Shown: positions 43,407 through 52,643 of the stretch, piece by piece
Layout of the letters: each line of letters begins with the position of its first letter
Position numbering within the stretch: position 1 is the stretch's first letter
Source: JAMZMI01 sp049115715
GTDB lineage: Bacteria > Bacteroidota > Bacteroidia > Cytophagales > Cyclobacteriaceae
Length of the DNA: 64,000 bases
Reading direction: 5' to 3'
NCBI GenBank assembly: GCA_049115715.1
Contig: JAGDZQ010000008.1
Coordinates: 1 to 64,000, forward strand
Made by a program: the position numbers and the translations under genes
Notes under the pieces: model-generated
What the model was told of the DNA's origin: nothing
What the model saw: only the letters and a program-made list of their open reading frames with translations
Databases searched by the model: none

Positions 43407-45686
43407 TTAACCGAAATCATCAGGGTTCAACGGTTGAATGTATTGAACTGAGTCTGATTGCACTGGACTAACTGGGTTCCCGTATTTTTCACAATCCAAC
43501 TCTATACTAATTGGTTTTATGGGTCGATCGAAAGGTGCTTTTTCATACCCTAGGGTTGGGTCAGCATAAACCCGTAGCATAAATTTTTCCCATATTGGCA
43601 TAGCGGTTTTGGCTCCCTGTCCCAATGCCCAGTATCTAAAGTGAATAGCCCTTTCTTCTCCGCCAACCCATGCTCCAGCTGCCAAATCTCTGGTTACTCC
43701 CATAAACCAGCCATCGGAAGCGTTTTGTGTTGTGCCTGTTTTAGCTCCAATTTCATTATTCTCTTTTAAACTGGGGTGCAGTCTCCACGCGGTACCTCCC
43801 GGCTCAGTTGTCCCCTTTAACATATGGAGCATAACATATGCTGTTTCCTCGTTGATAGCCTCTCTGGTTTCTGGAATGAATTGTTGAATTACATTTCCGT
43901 TTTTGTCTTCAATTCTACTAATGGAAAAGGGGGCTGTATGAATGCCTTTGTTTACAAAAGTAGAATATGCGGAGAGCATTTCCATTATGCTTACGTCACC
44001 GCCAGCCCCGAGACACAGTGCGGGTACTGCCTGTAGTTTGCTTTTAATCCCTAATTGCTTGGCTTTTTCAACAACCGTTTGCGCACCTAATTCTTTCATC
44101 ATGAATGCCGTGATGCTGTTCTTTGACCTTGCCATTGCTTGCCTGATGGTCATGACTTCACCAGTAAATTTTCCATTTGCATTGTCAGGTGTCCAAGTCG
44201 GCGGATCCTCTCCTGGTAAGGGAAAGGTAACTGCAGCGTCAACGACAGGGAAACATGGGGAATACCCATTTTCGATTGCGGCTGTATATACGATTGGTTT
44301 GATGGTTGATCCAGGTTGTCTTTTTCCTACTTTTACATGATCGTATTTGAAGTATTTATGATTAATACCTCCAACCCAAGCTTTGATGTGACCCGTCTTA
44401 GGTTCCATAGCCATGAAACCAGCTCTCAGGAAATGCTTATAATACTTGAGTGAATCGTAAGTACTGAAAAGTGTGTCTATTTCACCCTCCCAGGAAAACA
44501 CGGTCATCTGCTTTTTCTTGTTCAGTTGAATTTCAATTGAGTCCGATTCTTCACCATATTGCTTAACAAGTGACTTGAACTTCGGTGTTTTTTTGATGGC
44601 ATTTTCAACATAACCTGGGATTTCATTTCCGTCTTCATCTATCCATGGATTTCTACCTTCAAGATGCATGTCGAAAATTTGCTGAAGCGTATCCATATGC
44701 TCTTTTACTGCCAATTCAGCGTATCGCTGAAGGCGTGAGTCGATTGTGCTATAGACTTTAAGCCCATCATCATACAAGTCATAACCATTTTGCTTACACC
44801 AATAAATTAGTTGAGGGGCTACAACTTTTCTGTAATACTGCGCCAATCCCTTGTTTTGGTTGTCAACTTTATAATTGAGTGGCAATTCTCTTGTATCAAG
44901 GCTGTCGAAAAGAGACTTACTTATAACACCGTATTTGAATAGATTATCAAGAACTTCTGTTCTCTTGTTTTTAGCGTACTCTGGATTATATATGGGGTTG
45001 TACTTGGTGGGTTTATTTATAGACCCAATCAAGCTTGCTGCTTCTTGATAATCTATTTGCGATGGTAGCTTATTGAAGAATGTTTTGGAAGCCACTTTTA
45101 TACCAAAGGAATTGGATCCATAAGGAACTGTATTCAGGTACATTGCAAGTATTTCCTCCTTGGTGTACGATTTTTCCAATCGGACGGAAATGATATATTC
45201 CTTGAGTTTGGTTACAATTCTTCCAACCCCGCTTATTTCATATAGCTTGCCATGGTTCTCTGAGTTGGTCTTATAGAGATTCTCGGCTAGCTGCATGGTG
45301 ATGGTCGACCCTCCTCCACTTGAGTTAAAAGTAACATATCCATGAATGGCACGGATTAAGGATTTAAGATCTATTCCAGCATGTTTTTTGAATCGGATGT
45401 CTTCTGTCACCAAAAGTGTATTTACTAGCTCTGGTGAAAGCTCTTCATATGAAACCGGGGTGCGATTTACTCTCCAGTATTTTCCTAAAGATTCTCCATC
45501 CGCACTCAGCAACTCGGAGGATAAATCTGGATCAGGTCTTTCCAGTGCCTTAAGGCTGGGAAGTCCTCCAAACCAATTATTGGTGTCGTTCTCCACCATA
45601 TAGAAGAGGGTGGGAAAGCCGATTAGCGCTCCGAAGAAAATAAACCAGAAAAGAAATAATGTTATTCGTATGCCTCGACTTCTCAT
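43407..45686 (-). CDS. Class A penicillin-binding protein (PBP1A-like)
   Basis: A 759-residue inner-membrane peptidoglycan synthase. One N-terminal membrane helix (ITLFLFWFIFFGALIGF). The glycosyltransferase GT51 domain has LLVTEDIRFKKHAGID with its catalytic Glu near residue 93, GGGSTITMQLAENLYK and EKSYTKEEILAMYLNTVPYGS. The transpeptidase domain has the Ser-x-x-Lys motif in QPGSTIKP near 460, SKN in MARSKNSI near 520 and KTG in GAKTGTTQ near 651. It polymerises and cross-links glycan strands. It overlaps the stop of the porW-like gene by one base, so the two are co-translated. Confidence 0.96.
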   Translation of the reverse strand: MRSRGIRITLFLFWFIFFGALIGFPTLFYMVENDTNNWFGGLPSLKALERPDPDLSSELLSADGESLGKYWRVNRTPVSYEELSPELVNTLLVTEDIRFKKHAGIDLKSLIRAIHGYVTFNSSGGGSTITMQLAENLYKTNSENHGKLYEISGVGRIVTKLKEYIISVRLEKSYTKEEILAMYLNTVPYGSNSFGIKVASKTFFNKLPSQIDYQEAASLIGSINKPTKYNPIYNPEYAKNKRTEVLDNLFKYGVISKSLFDSLDTRELPLNYKVDNQNKGLAQYYRKVVAPQLIYWCKQNGYDLYDDGLKVYSTIDSRLQRYAELAVKEHMDTLQQIFDMHLEGRNPWIDEDGNEIPGYVENAIKKTPKFKSLVKQYGEESDSIEIQLNKKKQMTVFSWEGEIDTLFSTYDSLKYYKHFLRAGFMAMEPKTGHIKAWVGGINHKYFKYDHVKVGKRQPGSTIKPIVYTAAIENGYSPCFPVVDAAVTFPLPGEDPPTWTPDNANGKFTGEVMTIRQAMARSKNSITAFMMKELGAQTVVEKAKQLGIKSKLQAVPALCLGAGGDVSIMEMLSAYSTFVNKGIHTAPFSISRIEDKNGNVIQQFIPETREAINEETAYVMLHMLKGTTEPGGTAWRLHPSLKENNEIGAKTGTTQNASDGWFMGVTRDLAAGAWVGGEERAIHFRYWALGQGAKTAMPIWEKFMLRVYADPTLGYEKAPFDRPIKPISIELDCEKYGNPVSPVQSDSVQYIQPLNPDDFG

Positions 45687-48250
45687 TATTGATACATCCT
45701 TTCGAAAAAATTTAAGTAAGCGTTAAGATCTTTTGTTTGGTAAAAGATATCAAAATTGTCTTTAGTAATAATGAATGTATAGATTTTCTCACCCTTGTAT
45801 TTATCCTGAATATTTATTGATTCGAAATCATTTAGCATTTCTGTGGCATTTTCTTTACTCGGAATGTCATTGACAAGTACCATTGCGTATTCATCATTTA
45901 GAATCAAGTTACCTGAAGTATAGTCATAGGGACTTTCAACCATGTAATTATCTACATCCGTCGGGATGGTAGCAGAGAGTTCTCCCTTATTCGGATATGC
46001 AATAATCATAAAGTGCTTTTGATCAAAATATTCAATGAATCTGGCTTTTGATGAGTTTACAATATTGATTTGATAGTCCTCAGATGCTTTTAATAAGACA
46101 TTGGCATAATCTACAACATCACTTTCGGGATACAACTTAATGAAGTTGTTAAGCTCATATTGGTACTTATAGAGACCCTCAAGCATACCTGTGGCCATCA
46201 CCTGAAGCAACTTCAAGTTATCACTATAATCGTTTTCGGGATAAACAAGAAGAGAGCTATCCAAAACGTATTTGGCCTCCTTGTACTGGGAGTTTGAGTA
46301 AAACTTGTATGCACTGCTATAAGCTTCTTTCAAATGCTCAGTAGCAGCATTGCTTTCTTCCCTGTAGTTAGGATTATCTACCAGTTTGGCATAAATGGAT
46401 TCGGGAAACTGACTTTTTAACTGATTTGCTCGATCATTTGAAAAGTCCTCTTGGGACAATTGCCCGTACAAAAGATAAAGTTGGTAAAGAACTTCAGGCC
46501 TGTATTCTGTTTCACTATATCGACTCAAAAGCTGTTCGAATGAGGAGATCGAATTTTCTTTCTCATTAAGCTTGAAATTATAGATGCTTCCGAGGTTATA
46601 CAAGGCAATTTCTATTTCGCCTAGTAGCTTCTGAATGTCGCTTTCCGTTTTTGGTATGTTTGCCAAAAGTTTTTCCACTTCTTCATTCAATCTAGATTCC
46701 ACCTCATCTTCCGATTCTTCTTCATTTTCGGCCTCTTCATCATTGGCCTCTTTGATTGTGATACCGCCTGCTTTGATGCTTCGTCTCCAGTTGTCCTCTA
46801 ACGGACGGATTCCCCAAACTCTTCTGAATTCTGAAGCCCCTCTTCCAAGAACGGTGGGGTTATAAAAATACCATGTATCTCCTGATTGAAGATTTGCAGA
46901 GATTAAGTCTCCTCCCTGTTGATCAAAAGAGGTTGCCAGTTGCTCCCTTCTGGCTTTTTCTTTGGCTCTTTTCTTTCTTTGTTTTTCCTCTTCGAATTCT
47001 AGCTCCACTTTTCTACGGGCTATTGCATATGAAGAGTCTTCAGGCAAATAGGAAAGTGCTATCAGACTATCATTTACCTGTACAGTGGTGATATGCTCGA
47101 CGAACTCGCTCAAAACCTCTTGACGGTATTTGATCGCTTCATATTCATCTTCATCTACTGGCATTACAGTAATAGTGCTATCGTAATAATTTTTGGCAAG
47201 CTGAAAGTTTTTGAGACTGTCGTAATAGATCAACCCAAGTTTCCAATATGAGTATGCCTTTTGGCGATTGTTTTTAACACTTTTCTCTGCAGAGAGCTTG
47301 TAGAAATCGATAGCTTCATTCAAGTTGCCGTTTTTGTATTCAAAACCTGCCATCTCGTAATAGATTTTATCTTGATATTCGAGGTTTTTGGGGTCTCTGA
47401 GAAGTTTTTTAAAGTATTTTCTCACTTTCTTAACGTCACTATTTTTGGTCAACTGAGTTACCTGACCGATGTTTAGTTTGGTATAAAATGATAGCTCGTA
47501 TGTAGGGTTACTCCTTAAAGACGCATCGTAGAATTTATAAGCCTCCGCATCAAACCCTAATTCCTGATATACCTGACCGATAATGAATTGTATTCTGGCT
47601 TTGTCATTGCTTCTGGGCATGAGTTCCTCTGCCTTTACCAGGTTATGTACCATTTGGTTATTGTCACCTCTCTTTTGATACATATAAGCCCTGACAAGGT
47701 ATAAGTCAAATTCATTCTTTTTATTGAGCTTCTCCTTTTTTAAGTAGTCTGATGCAGAGATTGCATTGTTCATTTCGTTAGACTCTACAAATGCTCTTAT
47801 CAGATTAATAATGGCTTCATGTCGAGCGTTATCATCTTCTCCGTTTTTGTATACATATCGATAAGTCACAATTGCATCCGGAAATTCGGAGGCATAAAAC
47901 CGCGACTTGCCCACCAGTACATATGAATCGTCTTCCCACTTGGATCCTTCGTGCCTTTGAATGGCAATTGAAGCTTTTTGAATACAATCCTCCGTAAGCG
48001 TTTCCAGACTTCTACTTACAGTGCTATCAAATTGAGCGTAGATAGGGAGTATTTTGTTATAATTCCATTGATACTGATCGTATATCTGGGATTCAATCTC
48101 CTTCATTCTTTCATTCGCGATGAAGTATGCATTGTATCGAGCAGTAGTATTGTGATACCCGGCACTTATTGGTCCTGAAACCTGAGCAAAACCCAGATTA
48201 CTGGCAATAAGAAATATAAAGAAACTGAGGTATTTAAAAATGGTATTCAA
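45686..48250 (-). CDS. porW: Type IX secretion accessory TPR protein, PorW/SprE-like
   Basis: An 854-residue periplasmic protein rich in tetratricopeptide repeats (residues ~85-390 and ~560-760). PorW/SprE signatures are the N-terminal TARYNAYFIANERMKEIESQ and the mid-chain DTWYFYNPTVLGRGASEFRRVWGIRPLEDNWRRS, with an acidic segment after it. PorW links the secretion core to the outer-membrane complex. Known members are lipoproteins, but here the N-terminus ends LGFAQ with no Cys, so a cleaved soluble form is predicted. The start is a TTG at 48250; no better ATG exists. It heads porW-PBP-uvrC. Confidence 0.88.
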   Translation of the reverse strand: MNTIFKYLSFFIFLIASNLGFAQVSGPISAGYHNTTARYNAYFIANERMKEIESQIYDQYQWNYNKILPIYAQFDSTVSRSLETLTEDCIQKASIAIQRHEGSKWEDDSYVLVGKSRFYASEFPDAIVTYRYVYKNGEDDNARHEAIINLIRAFVESNEMNNAISASDYLKKEKLNKKNEFDLYLVRAYMYQKRGDNNQMVHNLVKAEELMPRSNDKARIQFIIGQVYQELGFDAEAYKFYDASLRSNPTYELSFYTKLNIGQVTQLTKNSDVKKVRKYFKKLLRDPKNLEYQDKIYYEMAGFEYKNGNLNEAIDFYKLSAEKSVKNNRQKAYSYWKLGLIYYDSLKNFQLAKNYYDSTITVMPVDEDEYEAIKYRQEVLSEFVEHITTVQVNDSLIALSYLPEDSSYAIARRKVELEFEEEKQRKKRAKEKARREQLATSFDQQGGDLISANLQSGDTWYFYNPTVLGRGASEFRRVWGIRPLEDNWRRSIKAGGITIKEANDEEAENEEESEDEVESRLNEEVEKLLANIPKTESDIQKLLGEIEIALYNLGSIYNFKLNEKENSISSFEQLLSRYSETEYRPEVLYQLYLLYGQLSQEDFSNDRANQLKSQFPESIYAKLVDNPNYREESNAATEHLKEAYSSAYKFYSNSQYKEAKYVLDSSLLVYPENDYSDNLKLLQVMATGMLEGLYKYQYELNNFIKLYPESDVVDYANVLLKASEDYQINIVNSSKARFIEYFDQKHFMIIAYPNKGELSATIPTDVDNYMVESPYDYTSGNLILNDEYAMVLVNDIPSKENATEMLNDFESINIQDKYKGEKIYTFIITKDNFDIFYQTKDLNAYLNFFERMYQ

Positions 48251-48348
48251 TGTGGTTCGCTAATGTGATAGTCTAAACGCTCCTGCTACAATAATCTTGT
48301 AAAGATATACGGTTTAGATATATTTGATGCTCACAAAAATTTTCTCTC

Positions 48349-49215
48349 TTGGCAGTAAAAAAGACTTTATCTAATCGGTTAACTAACAGATACTTGTTGA
48401 TTATTCGAAATGAGGAAAATTTTGCGGAGAAGAAAACAATCAGTTTTAACTACGCCAGACTGATTCTTATTCTAGCTCTCGTGCTTTTGATTACTCTCAG
48501 TCTCTCGGTATATCTAGTCACAGTGGTTTTGGAAGAATGGCTCGATCCACGATATACTCAGATGCAGACCAATAGGAAACTTTTGGACATTACAACTGAG
48601 TTAGATTCGCTTTCTAATCAGATGCTTCTCAATGAGCAATATATTGACAATATAAAGCTCATTGTGAGCGGTGATCCTCAGGCATTTGCAACGCTCGATT
48701 CTCAGATCGAAAAGAGTGTTTCTTATTCTGAGTTGAAAATAGACCCGGAAATACATCCAATTGACTCACAGTTCAGGGCAGAATTTGAAAATCGGGATTT
48801 GAAATTGCTTACGTATAGAGGAGCCTCTTTGGAGGAATACCGCGAGCTTTATCTTTTTTCGCCAATGGGAGGTGGAATTATTACGGATGGATTTAATCCT
48901 AAGGTGGATCATTTTGGAGTTGATATAGTTGCCAAGGAGGGTGAACCGGTCATAAGCGTCTCGGATGGTGTTGTGATATTTTCTTCATGGACCTTGGACA
49001 ATGGCTATGTTATAGGTATTCAGCATAAGGGTAATTTGATTTCCGTTTATAAGCACAATTCGGAATTATTGAAAAACGTTGGTAGTTTTGTGAGCGGAGG
49101 TGATATTATAGCCATCATTGGTAATACGGGAGAGCTTACTTCAGGTCCTCATTTACACTTTGAGTTGTGGCACAATGGTAACTCCGTTAACCCAGAAGAG
49201 TATATAGCGTTTTAA
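48349..49215 (+). CDS. M23-family peptidoglycan endopeptidase, membrane-anchored
   Basis: A 288-residue protein starting at a TTG. It has a basic cytoplasmic lead, one membrane helix (YARLILILALVLLITLSLSVYLV), a helical linker (residues ~65-165) and a C-terminal LytM domain. The zinc ligands are seen in VDHFGVDIV (HxxxD) and GPHLHFELWHNG (HxH), with KEGEPVISVSDGVVIF and GNTGELTSG completing the fold. M23 enzymes cut peptide cross-links of the cell wall. It begins 98 bases from the divergent porW-like gene and is followed 12 bases later by a bactofilin, a common pair that shapes cells. Confidence 0.92.
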   Translation: MAVKKTLSNRLTNRYLLIIRNEENFAEKKTISFNYARLILILALVLLITLSLSVYLVTVVLEEWLDPRYTQMQTNRKLLDITTELDSLSNQMLLNEQYIDNIKLIVSGDPQAFATLDSQIEKSVSYSELKIDPEIHPIDSQFRAEFENRDLKLLTYRGASLEEYRELYLFSPMGGGIITDGFNPKVDHFGVDIVAKEGEPVISVSDGVVIFSSWTLDNGYVIGIQHKGNLISVYKHNSELLKNVGSFVSGGDIIAIIGNTGELTSGPHLHFELWHNGNSVNPEEYIAF

Positions 49216-49227
49216 TGAAACAATCCC

Positions 49228-49653
49228 ATGTTCAATAAACAAGATCAAAAAGAAGCTGAAGAGTTAAGCAACTCAAGTAATATTATTGGAAAAGGAACAA
49301 TCCTTGAAGGCAATATAGAGACATTCGGTAACCTTAGAATCGAAGGAAAAGTCGTTGGCAACATCAAGACAAAGTCAAAAGCGGCTTTTGGCCATTCGTC
49401 TCAGATCGATGGAAGTGTTTTAGCTCAAAATGCAGAAGTTGCTGGACACATTACTGGATCTGTAGAGATCTCGGAAGTCCTCATCCTCAAATCAACAGCA
49501 GTAATAGACGGAGATATTATTACCAATAAGCTTATTGTCGAGTCCGGAGCGGCGTTCAATGGAAGCTGTAAAATGGGAGTAAAGAGCAAAGAGATTAAAA
49601 TAGGAACTCATGAAAGAGGAGAAAACGCACCACTCCTCAAAGCCCAAGTCTGA
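49228..49653 (+). CDS. Bactofilin
   Basis: A 141-residue polymer-forming cytoskeletal protein. The core (residues ~20-120) is a right-handed beta-helix of short repeats: IGKGTILEGNIETFGNLRIEGKVVGNI, HSSQIDGSVLAQNAEVAGHI, VEISEVLILKSTAVIDGDI and KLIVESGAAFNG. Bactofilins form filaments without nucleotide and often localise M23 peptidases, as here where the peptidase gene is directly upstream. Disordered tails flank the core. Its 3' end overlaps the next start by 44 bases, so the operon continues into the ATP synthase genes. Confidence 0.95.
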   Translation: MFNKQDQKEAEELSNSSNIIGKGTILEGNIETFGNLRIEGKVVGNIKTKSKAAFGHSSQIDGSVLAQNAEVAGHITGSVEISEVLILKSTAVIDGDIITNKLIVESGAAFNGSCKMGVKSKEIKIGTHERGENAPLLKAQV

Positions 49654-49843
49654 GGAAGATAGAAGTGACTCTAAAATTTACAGCGTCACCTTTGAGTTAT
49701 TGTCTCTTAACCTCATAATTATTGGTGGAGGGTATTATTTGAATGAAAAACTGAACACGCGGATTCCATGGGTGTTGCTTTTTTCAATTTTCTTATCTGT
49801 GGCCGCAACAATCTACTACCTACTTAAAAAATTCGTGAAATGA
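49610..49843 (+). CDS. AtpZ/AtpI-like F0F1 assembly protein
   Basis: A 77-residue protein with a hydrophilic N-terminus (residues 1-24) and two membrane helices (FELLSLNLIIIGGGYYLNEKL and PWVLLFSIFLSVAATIYYLL). The pattern with a helix-turn-helix hairpin and a conserved glycine-rich first helix is that of AtpZ/AtpI-type proteins encoded at the head of atp operons. They help c-ring assembly or Mg2+ supply. The start overlaps the bactofilin by 44 bases and the stop overlaps the next ATG by 4 bases. Assignment rests on topology and position. Confidence 0.78.
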   Translation: MKEEKTHHSSKPKSEEDRSDSKIYSVTFELLSLNLIIIGGGYYLNEKLNTRIPWVLLFSIFLSVAATIYYLLKKFVK

Positions 49844-50208
49844 AGAAGTACCTATTAATCACAACTGGTATTTCTATTTTTCTTTTTGGACTCTTTTACT
49901 TTGGGAATTCTGTTTTATTCGATGGATACCTTCATGAAAAATTTCCAGTTCTAATATTATTTTATTTACTCCAATCATTAATAATAGCCTGGCTACTTCG
50001 TGAGGGAGAAAAAGCCAATTGGGAATCCCCCATTTACGCTTTAGGAACAGTCTCGTTTCGACTTCTGACAGGACTGTTTTTTCTTGTAATATTATTTACT
50101 CTGAAAATCGAAAACGTCAAGCCTTTGATGGTGCAATTTTCAGTGCTCTATTTGATTTACTTAATCTTTGAATTATTTGTTCTATTGTCTAACTTGCGGC
50201 GGAATTAA
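49840..50208 (+). CDS. Small four-helix membrane protein of the atp operon
   Basis: A 122-residue integral membrane protein with four predicted helices (LLITTGISIFLFGLFYF, FPVLILFYLLQSLIIAWLL, FRLLTGLFFLVILF, FSVLYLIYLIFELFVLLSNL). It lies between the AtpZ-like gene and atpB, the site of atpI in other phyla, and an AtpI-like role in F0 assembly is inferred from topology and place. No diagnostic motif was recognised. The start overlaps the previous stop by 4 bases. Confidence 0.7.
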   Translation: MKKYLLITTGISIFLFGLFYFGNSVLFDGYLHEKFPVLILFYLLQSLIIAWLLREGEKANWESPIYALGTVSFRLLTGLFFLVILFTLKIENVKPLMVQFSVLYLIYLIFELFVLLSNLRRN

Positions 50209-50218
50209 GGAGGTAACC
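50207..50218 (+). promoter_or_regulatory. Strong Shine-Dalgarno-like sequence ahead of atpB
   Basis: AAGGAGGTAACC at 50207-50218 overlaps the end of the preceding gene. It is the best ribosome-binding match in the window, where such sites are rare. The spacing from GGAGG to the ATG at 50228 is 14 bases, longer than ideal. Confidence 0.45.
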
Positions 50219-50227
50219 CTTTAGCTA

Positions 50228-51265
50228 ATGAGTTCAGAGAAAATTGCATCATTTCCTAAGTTTTTGAAAATCAGTTTATTGTTAGCAATTTTCGGATTGT
50301 TTTTCACGCAAGTGGGATTGGCAAGTGGATCAAAGGACGGAGAGAAATTTGACCCTAGTGAAATGATTAACCATCACATCAGTGATGCCCACTCATGGGA
50401 GATTTATCATGGACTCACTATACACCTTCCAGTCATCATTTATTCCAGTGAAAAGGGGCTCGACATCTTTTCTTCAAGCAATTTCTACGATGACCATCAT
50501 AATGTAGTTCCCTACAATGGATATGTGATGGAACACGAACATATCTCACTTGAAAATGGGGAGCATGTTTTAGATGTTTCGATTACTAAAAACGTATTTT
50601 TCTTGCTTATCAATTCTTTTGTTTTGATCATGCTTTTCCTAGCTGTTGCGAGAGGATATAAGAAAAATGCAGGTAAGGCTCCTAAGGGAATTCAGTCATT
50701 TTTTGAGCCAATCATAGTTTATGTGCGGGACGAAATCGTAAAGCCTAATATTGGACCCAAGTACGAAAGATATCTTCCATATTTATTGACACTATTTTTC
50801 TTCATATGGTTTGGCAACTTGCTTGGTCTTTTGCCAGCGGCGGCCAACCTTACGGGAAATATTGCGGTGACTCTAGTATTGGCTGTACTTAGCTTGATTA
50901 TTACGCTAGCTTCCGGAAGAAAAACATATTGGCTACATATTTTAGATCCACTTGGTAATAGCATGCCATGGATCGCAAAATTTCCTTTATATCTTATTTT
51001 GTGGCCAATTGAGATTATTGGGATTTTCACAAAACCATTTTCATTGATGATCAGACTTTTTGCAAATATCACTGCGGGTCACATCATCATATTGAGTATT
51101 ATAAGTTTGACATTTATTGCTCAGAGTGTAGCTGTCGGAGTGGCTGCAACACTTTTTGCAACCGTTATGAATATGCTAGAGCTGTTTGTGGCATTATTAC
51201 AAGCTTATGTTTTCACGCTGTTGTCTTCCATGTATTTTGGTCAGGCAGTAGAAGAACATCATTAA
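50228..51265 (+). CDS. atpB: F0F1 ATP synthase subunit a
   Basis: A 345-residue inner-membrane protein that forms the proton half-channels. As in other Bacteroidota it has a long N-terminal periplasmic extension (residues ~30-120, His-rich) after a first signal-like helix. The conserved core is near the C-terminus: KPFSLMIRLFANITAGHII with the essential Arg, and LFVALLQAYVFTLLSSMYFGQAVEEHH. GNLLGLLPAAANLTGNIAVTL is another family stretch. Followed by atpE after 30 bases. Confidence 0.97.
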   Translation: MSSEKIASFPKFLKISLLLAIFGLFFTQVGLASGSKDGEKFDPSEMINHHISDAHSWEIYHGLTIHLPVIIYSSEKGLDIFSSSNFYDDHHNVVPYNGYVMEHEHISLENGEHVLDVSITKNVFFLLINSFVLIMLFLAVARGYKKNAGKAPKGIQSFFEPIIVYVRDEIVKPNIGPKYERYLPYLLTLFFFIWFGNLLGLLPAAANLTGNIAVTLVLAVLSLIITLASGRKTYWLHILDPLGNSMPWIAKFPLYLILWPIEIIGIFTKPFSLMIRLFANITAGHIIILSIISLTFIAQSVAVGVAATLFATVMNMLELFVALLQAYVFTLLSSMYFGQAVEEHH

Positions 51266-51295
51266 GAATTTTTTAACCATATAAATTATATAAAA

Positions 51296-51496
51296 ATGGG
51301 AGCAATTGGAGCAGGTTTAGCAGTATTAGGAGCAGGTCTTGGGATCGGAATGATCGGTAAAGGGGCTACTGACGGTATCGCTAGACAACCAGAAGCAGCC
51401 GGAAAAATCCAAACTGCGATGATTATTGCAGCAGCCTTGATAGAAGGTGTTGCTTTATTCGCAGCTGTAATCGGGTTTTTGTCAATCGGAGCTTAA
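51296..51496 (+). CDS. atpE: F0F1 ATP synthase subunit c
   Basis: A 66-residue hairpin of two membrane helices joined by the polar loop ARQPEAAG. The ion-binding carboxylate is Glu50 in AALIEGVALFA. The Gln and Ser/Thr-Tyr set that marks sodium-coupled c-subunits is absent (Ile17 at the Gln position, Gly51 and Val52 after the Glu), so proton coupling is inferred. The chain is short because it has almost no N-terminal extension. An intergenic stretch of 77 bases follows before atpF. Confidence 0.97.
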   Translation: MGAIGAGLAVLGAGLGIGMIGKGATDGIARQPEAAGKIQTAMIIAAALIEGVALFAAVIGFLSIGA

Positions 51497-51573
51497 TTAT
51501 TCTAATTTTAACCTGATCTTGTTTGCATTAGGCATCAAGATCAGGTCTTATTATTGACACAAAAAAATATAAT

Positions 51574-52062
51574 ATGGTTACTCCAGAAATAGGATTAATT
51601 ATTTGGCAAACGATCATCTTTTTGATTGTATTCGCAATCCTTGCAATTTTTGTTTGGAAGCCAATCGTTAGTGCACTTAAGACTCGGGAGAGTCAAATCG
51701 ATGATGCTTTGAAAGCAGCGGATTTGGCGAAAGAGGAAATGGCGCAGATCAAAGCTGATAACGAGTATCTGCTACAAGAAGCGAGAGCTGAAAGAGATCA
51801 GATTCTTAAGGAAGCCATGACTACTGCAAATCAAATCAAAGAAGACGCAAAAAGCGAGACTACAGCTATTGCTGACAAATTGATCGCTGATGCCAAAATA
51901 AGTATTGAAAGTGAGAAAAAAGCGGCTCTAAGTGAGGTTAAAAACTTAGTAGCTTCTCTTTCACTTGATATTGCTGAAAAAGTAATTAGAGAGAAATTAT
52001 CTACTGATAAATCTCAAAAGGATTTGATTGACAAATTCCTAAAGGAAGTAAAAGTTAACTAA
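51574..52062 (+). CDS. atpF: F0F1 ATP synthase subunit b
   Basis: A 162-residue peripheral stalk subunit with one N-terminal membrane helix (IGLIIWQTIIFLIVFAILAIFVW) and a long charged coiled coil to the C-terminus. TRESQIDDALKAADLAKEEM and EARAERDQILKEA are the usual family stretches. Two copies form the stator that holds F1 to subunit a. The next start follows its stop by one base. Confidence 0.96.
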   Translation: MVTPEIGLIIWQTIIFLIVFAILAIFVWKPIVSALKTRESQIDDALKAADLAKEEMAQIKADNEYLLQEARAERDQILKEAMTTANQIKEDAKSETTAIADKLIADAKISIESEKKAALSEVKNLVASLSLDIAEKVIREKLSTDKSQKDLIDKFLKEVKVN

Positions 52063-52063
52063 G

Positions 52064-52609
52064 ATGTCAACGACAAAAGTAGCAATCAGATACGCGAAAC
52101 CTTTGCTTGAACTGGCTGAGGAAAAAGGAGTTCTTGAAAAAGTACACGCTGATATTGCTGGTTTCTCCTCTATTTGCAATGAAAGTAGGGATTTTGTTTT
52201 GATGCTAAAAAGCCCTCTGATTTCTCATTTGAAAAAAGCAGATATTTTATCTAGTATTTTCAAAGGTAAGGTTCAGGATATCACGCTTTCTTTTCTGGAT
52301 ATTATAGCTAGAAAGAGCCGGGAGAACCTACTCCCAGATATTTCGGAAGAGTTTTTGAAATTATACAATGACAAGATGGGGCTTCAAGAGGCAGTTGTGA
52401 AAACGACTGTTGCGTTGGATGCAGATACAAGAAAGGCATTTGAAAAACTTGTTACCGAGATTACCGGGAAAAAACCACTTCTTAAGGAAGAGGTCGACAA
52501 GGATTTACTAGGAGGATATATAGTGAAGTTGGGAGACCGTCAGATAGACGATAGTGTGAGCGGTAAGCTCAAAGATTTAAAATTAAGATTTCAAAAAGAA
52601 AACGTTTAA
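52064..52609 (+). CDS. atpH: F0F1 ATP synthase subunit delta
   Basis: A 181-residue stator protein linking subunit b to the top of F1. It begins MSTTKVAIRYAKPLLELAEEKG, the family N-terminus, and ends with the conserved LLGGYIVKLGDRQIDDSVSGKLKDLK. The middle is helical. It abuts atpF and is 34 bases from atpA. Nothing unusual. Confidence 0.97.
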   Translation: MSTTKVAIRYAKPLLELAEEKGVLEKVHADIAGFSSICNESRDFVLMLKSPLISHLKKADILSSIFKGKVQDITLSFLDIIARKSRENLLPDISEEFLKLYNDKMGLQEAVVKTTVALDADTRKAFEKLVTEITGKKPLLKEEVDKDLLGGYIVKLGDRQIDDSVSGKLKDLKLRFQKENV

Positions 52610-52643
52610 TAAACTCGCCCATTGGGCATAAATAAAAGAAACT

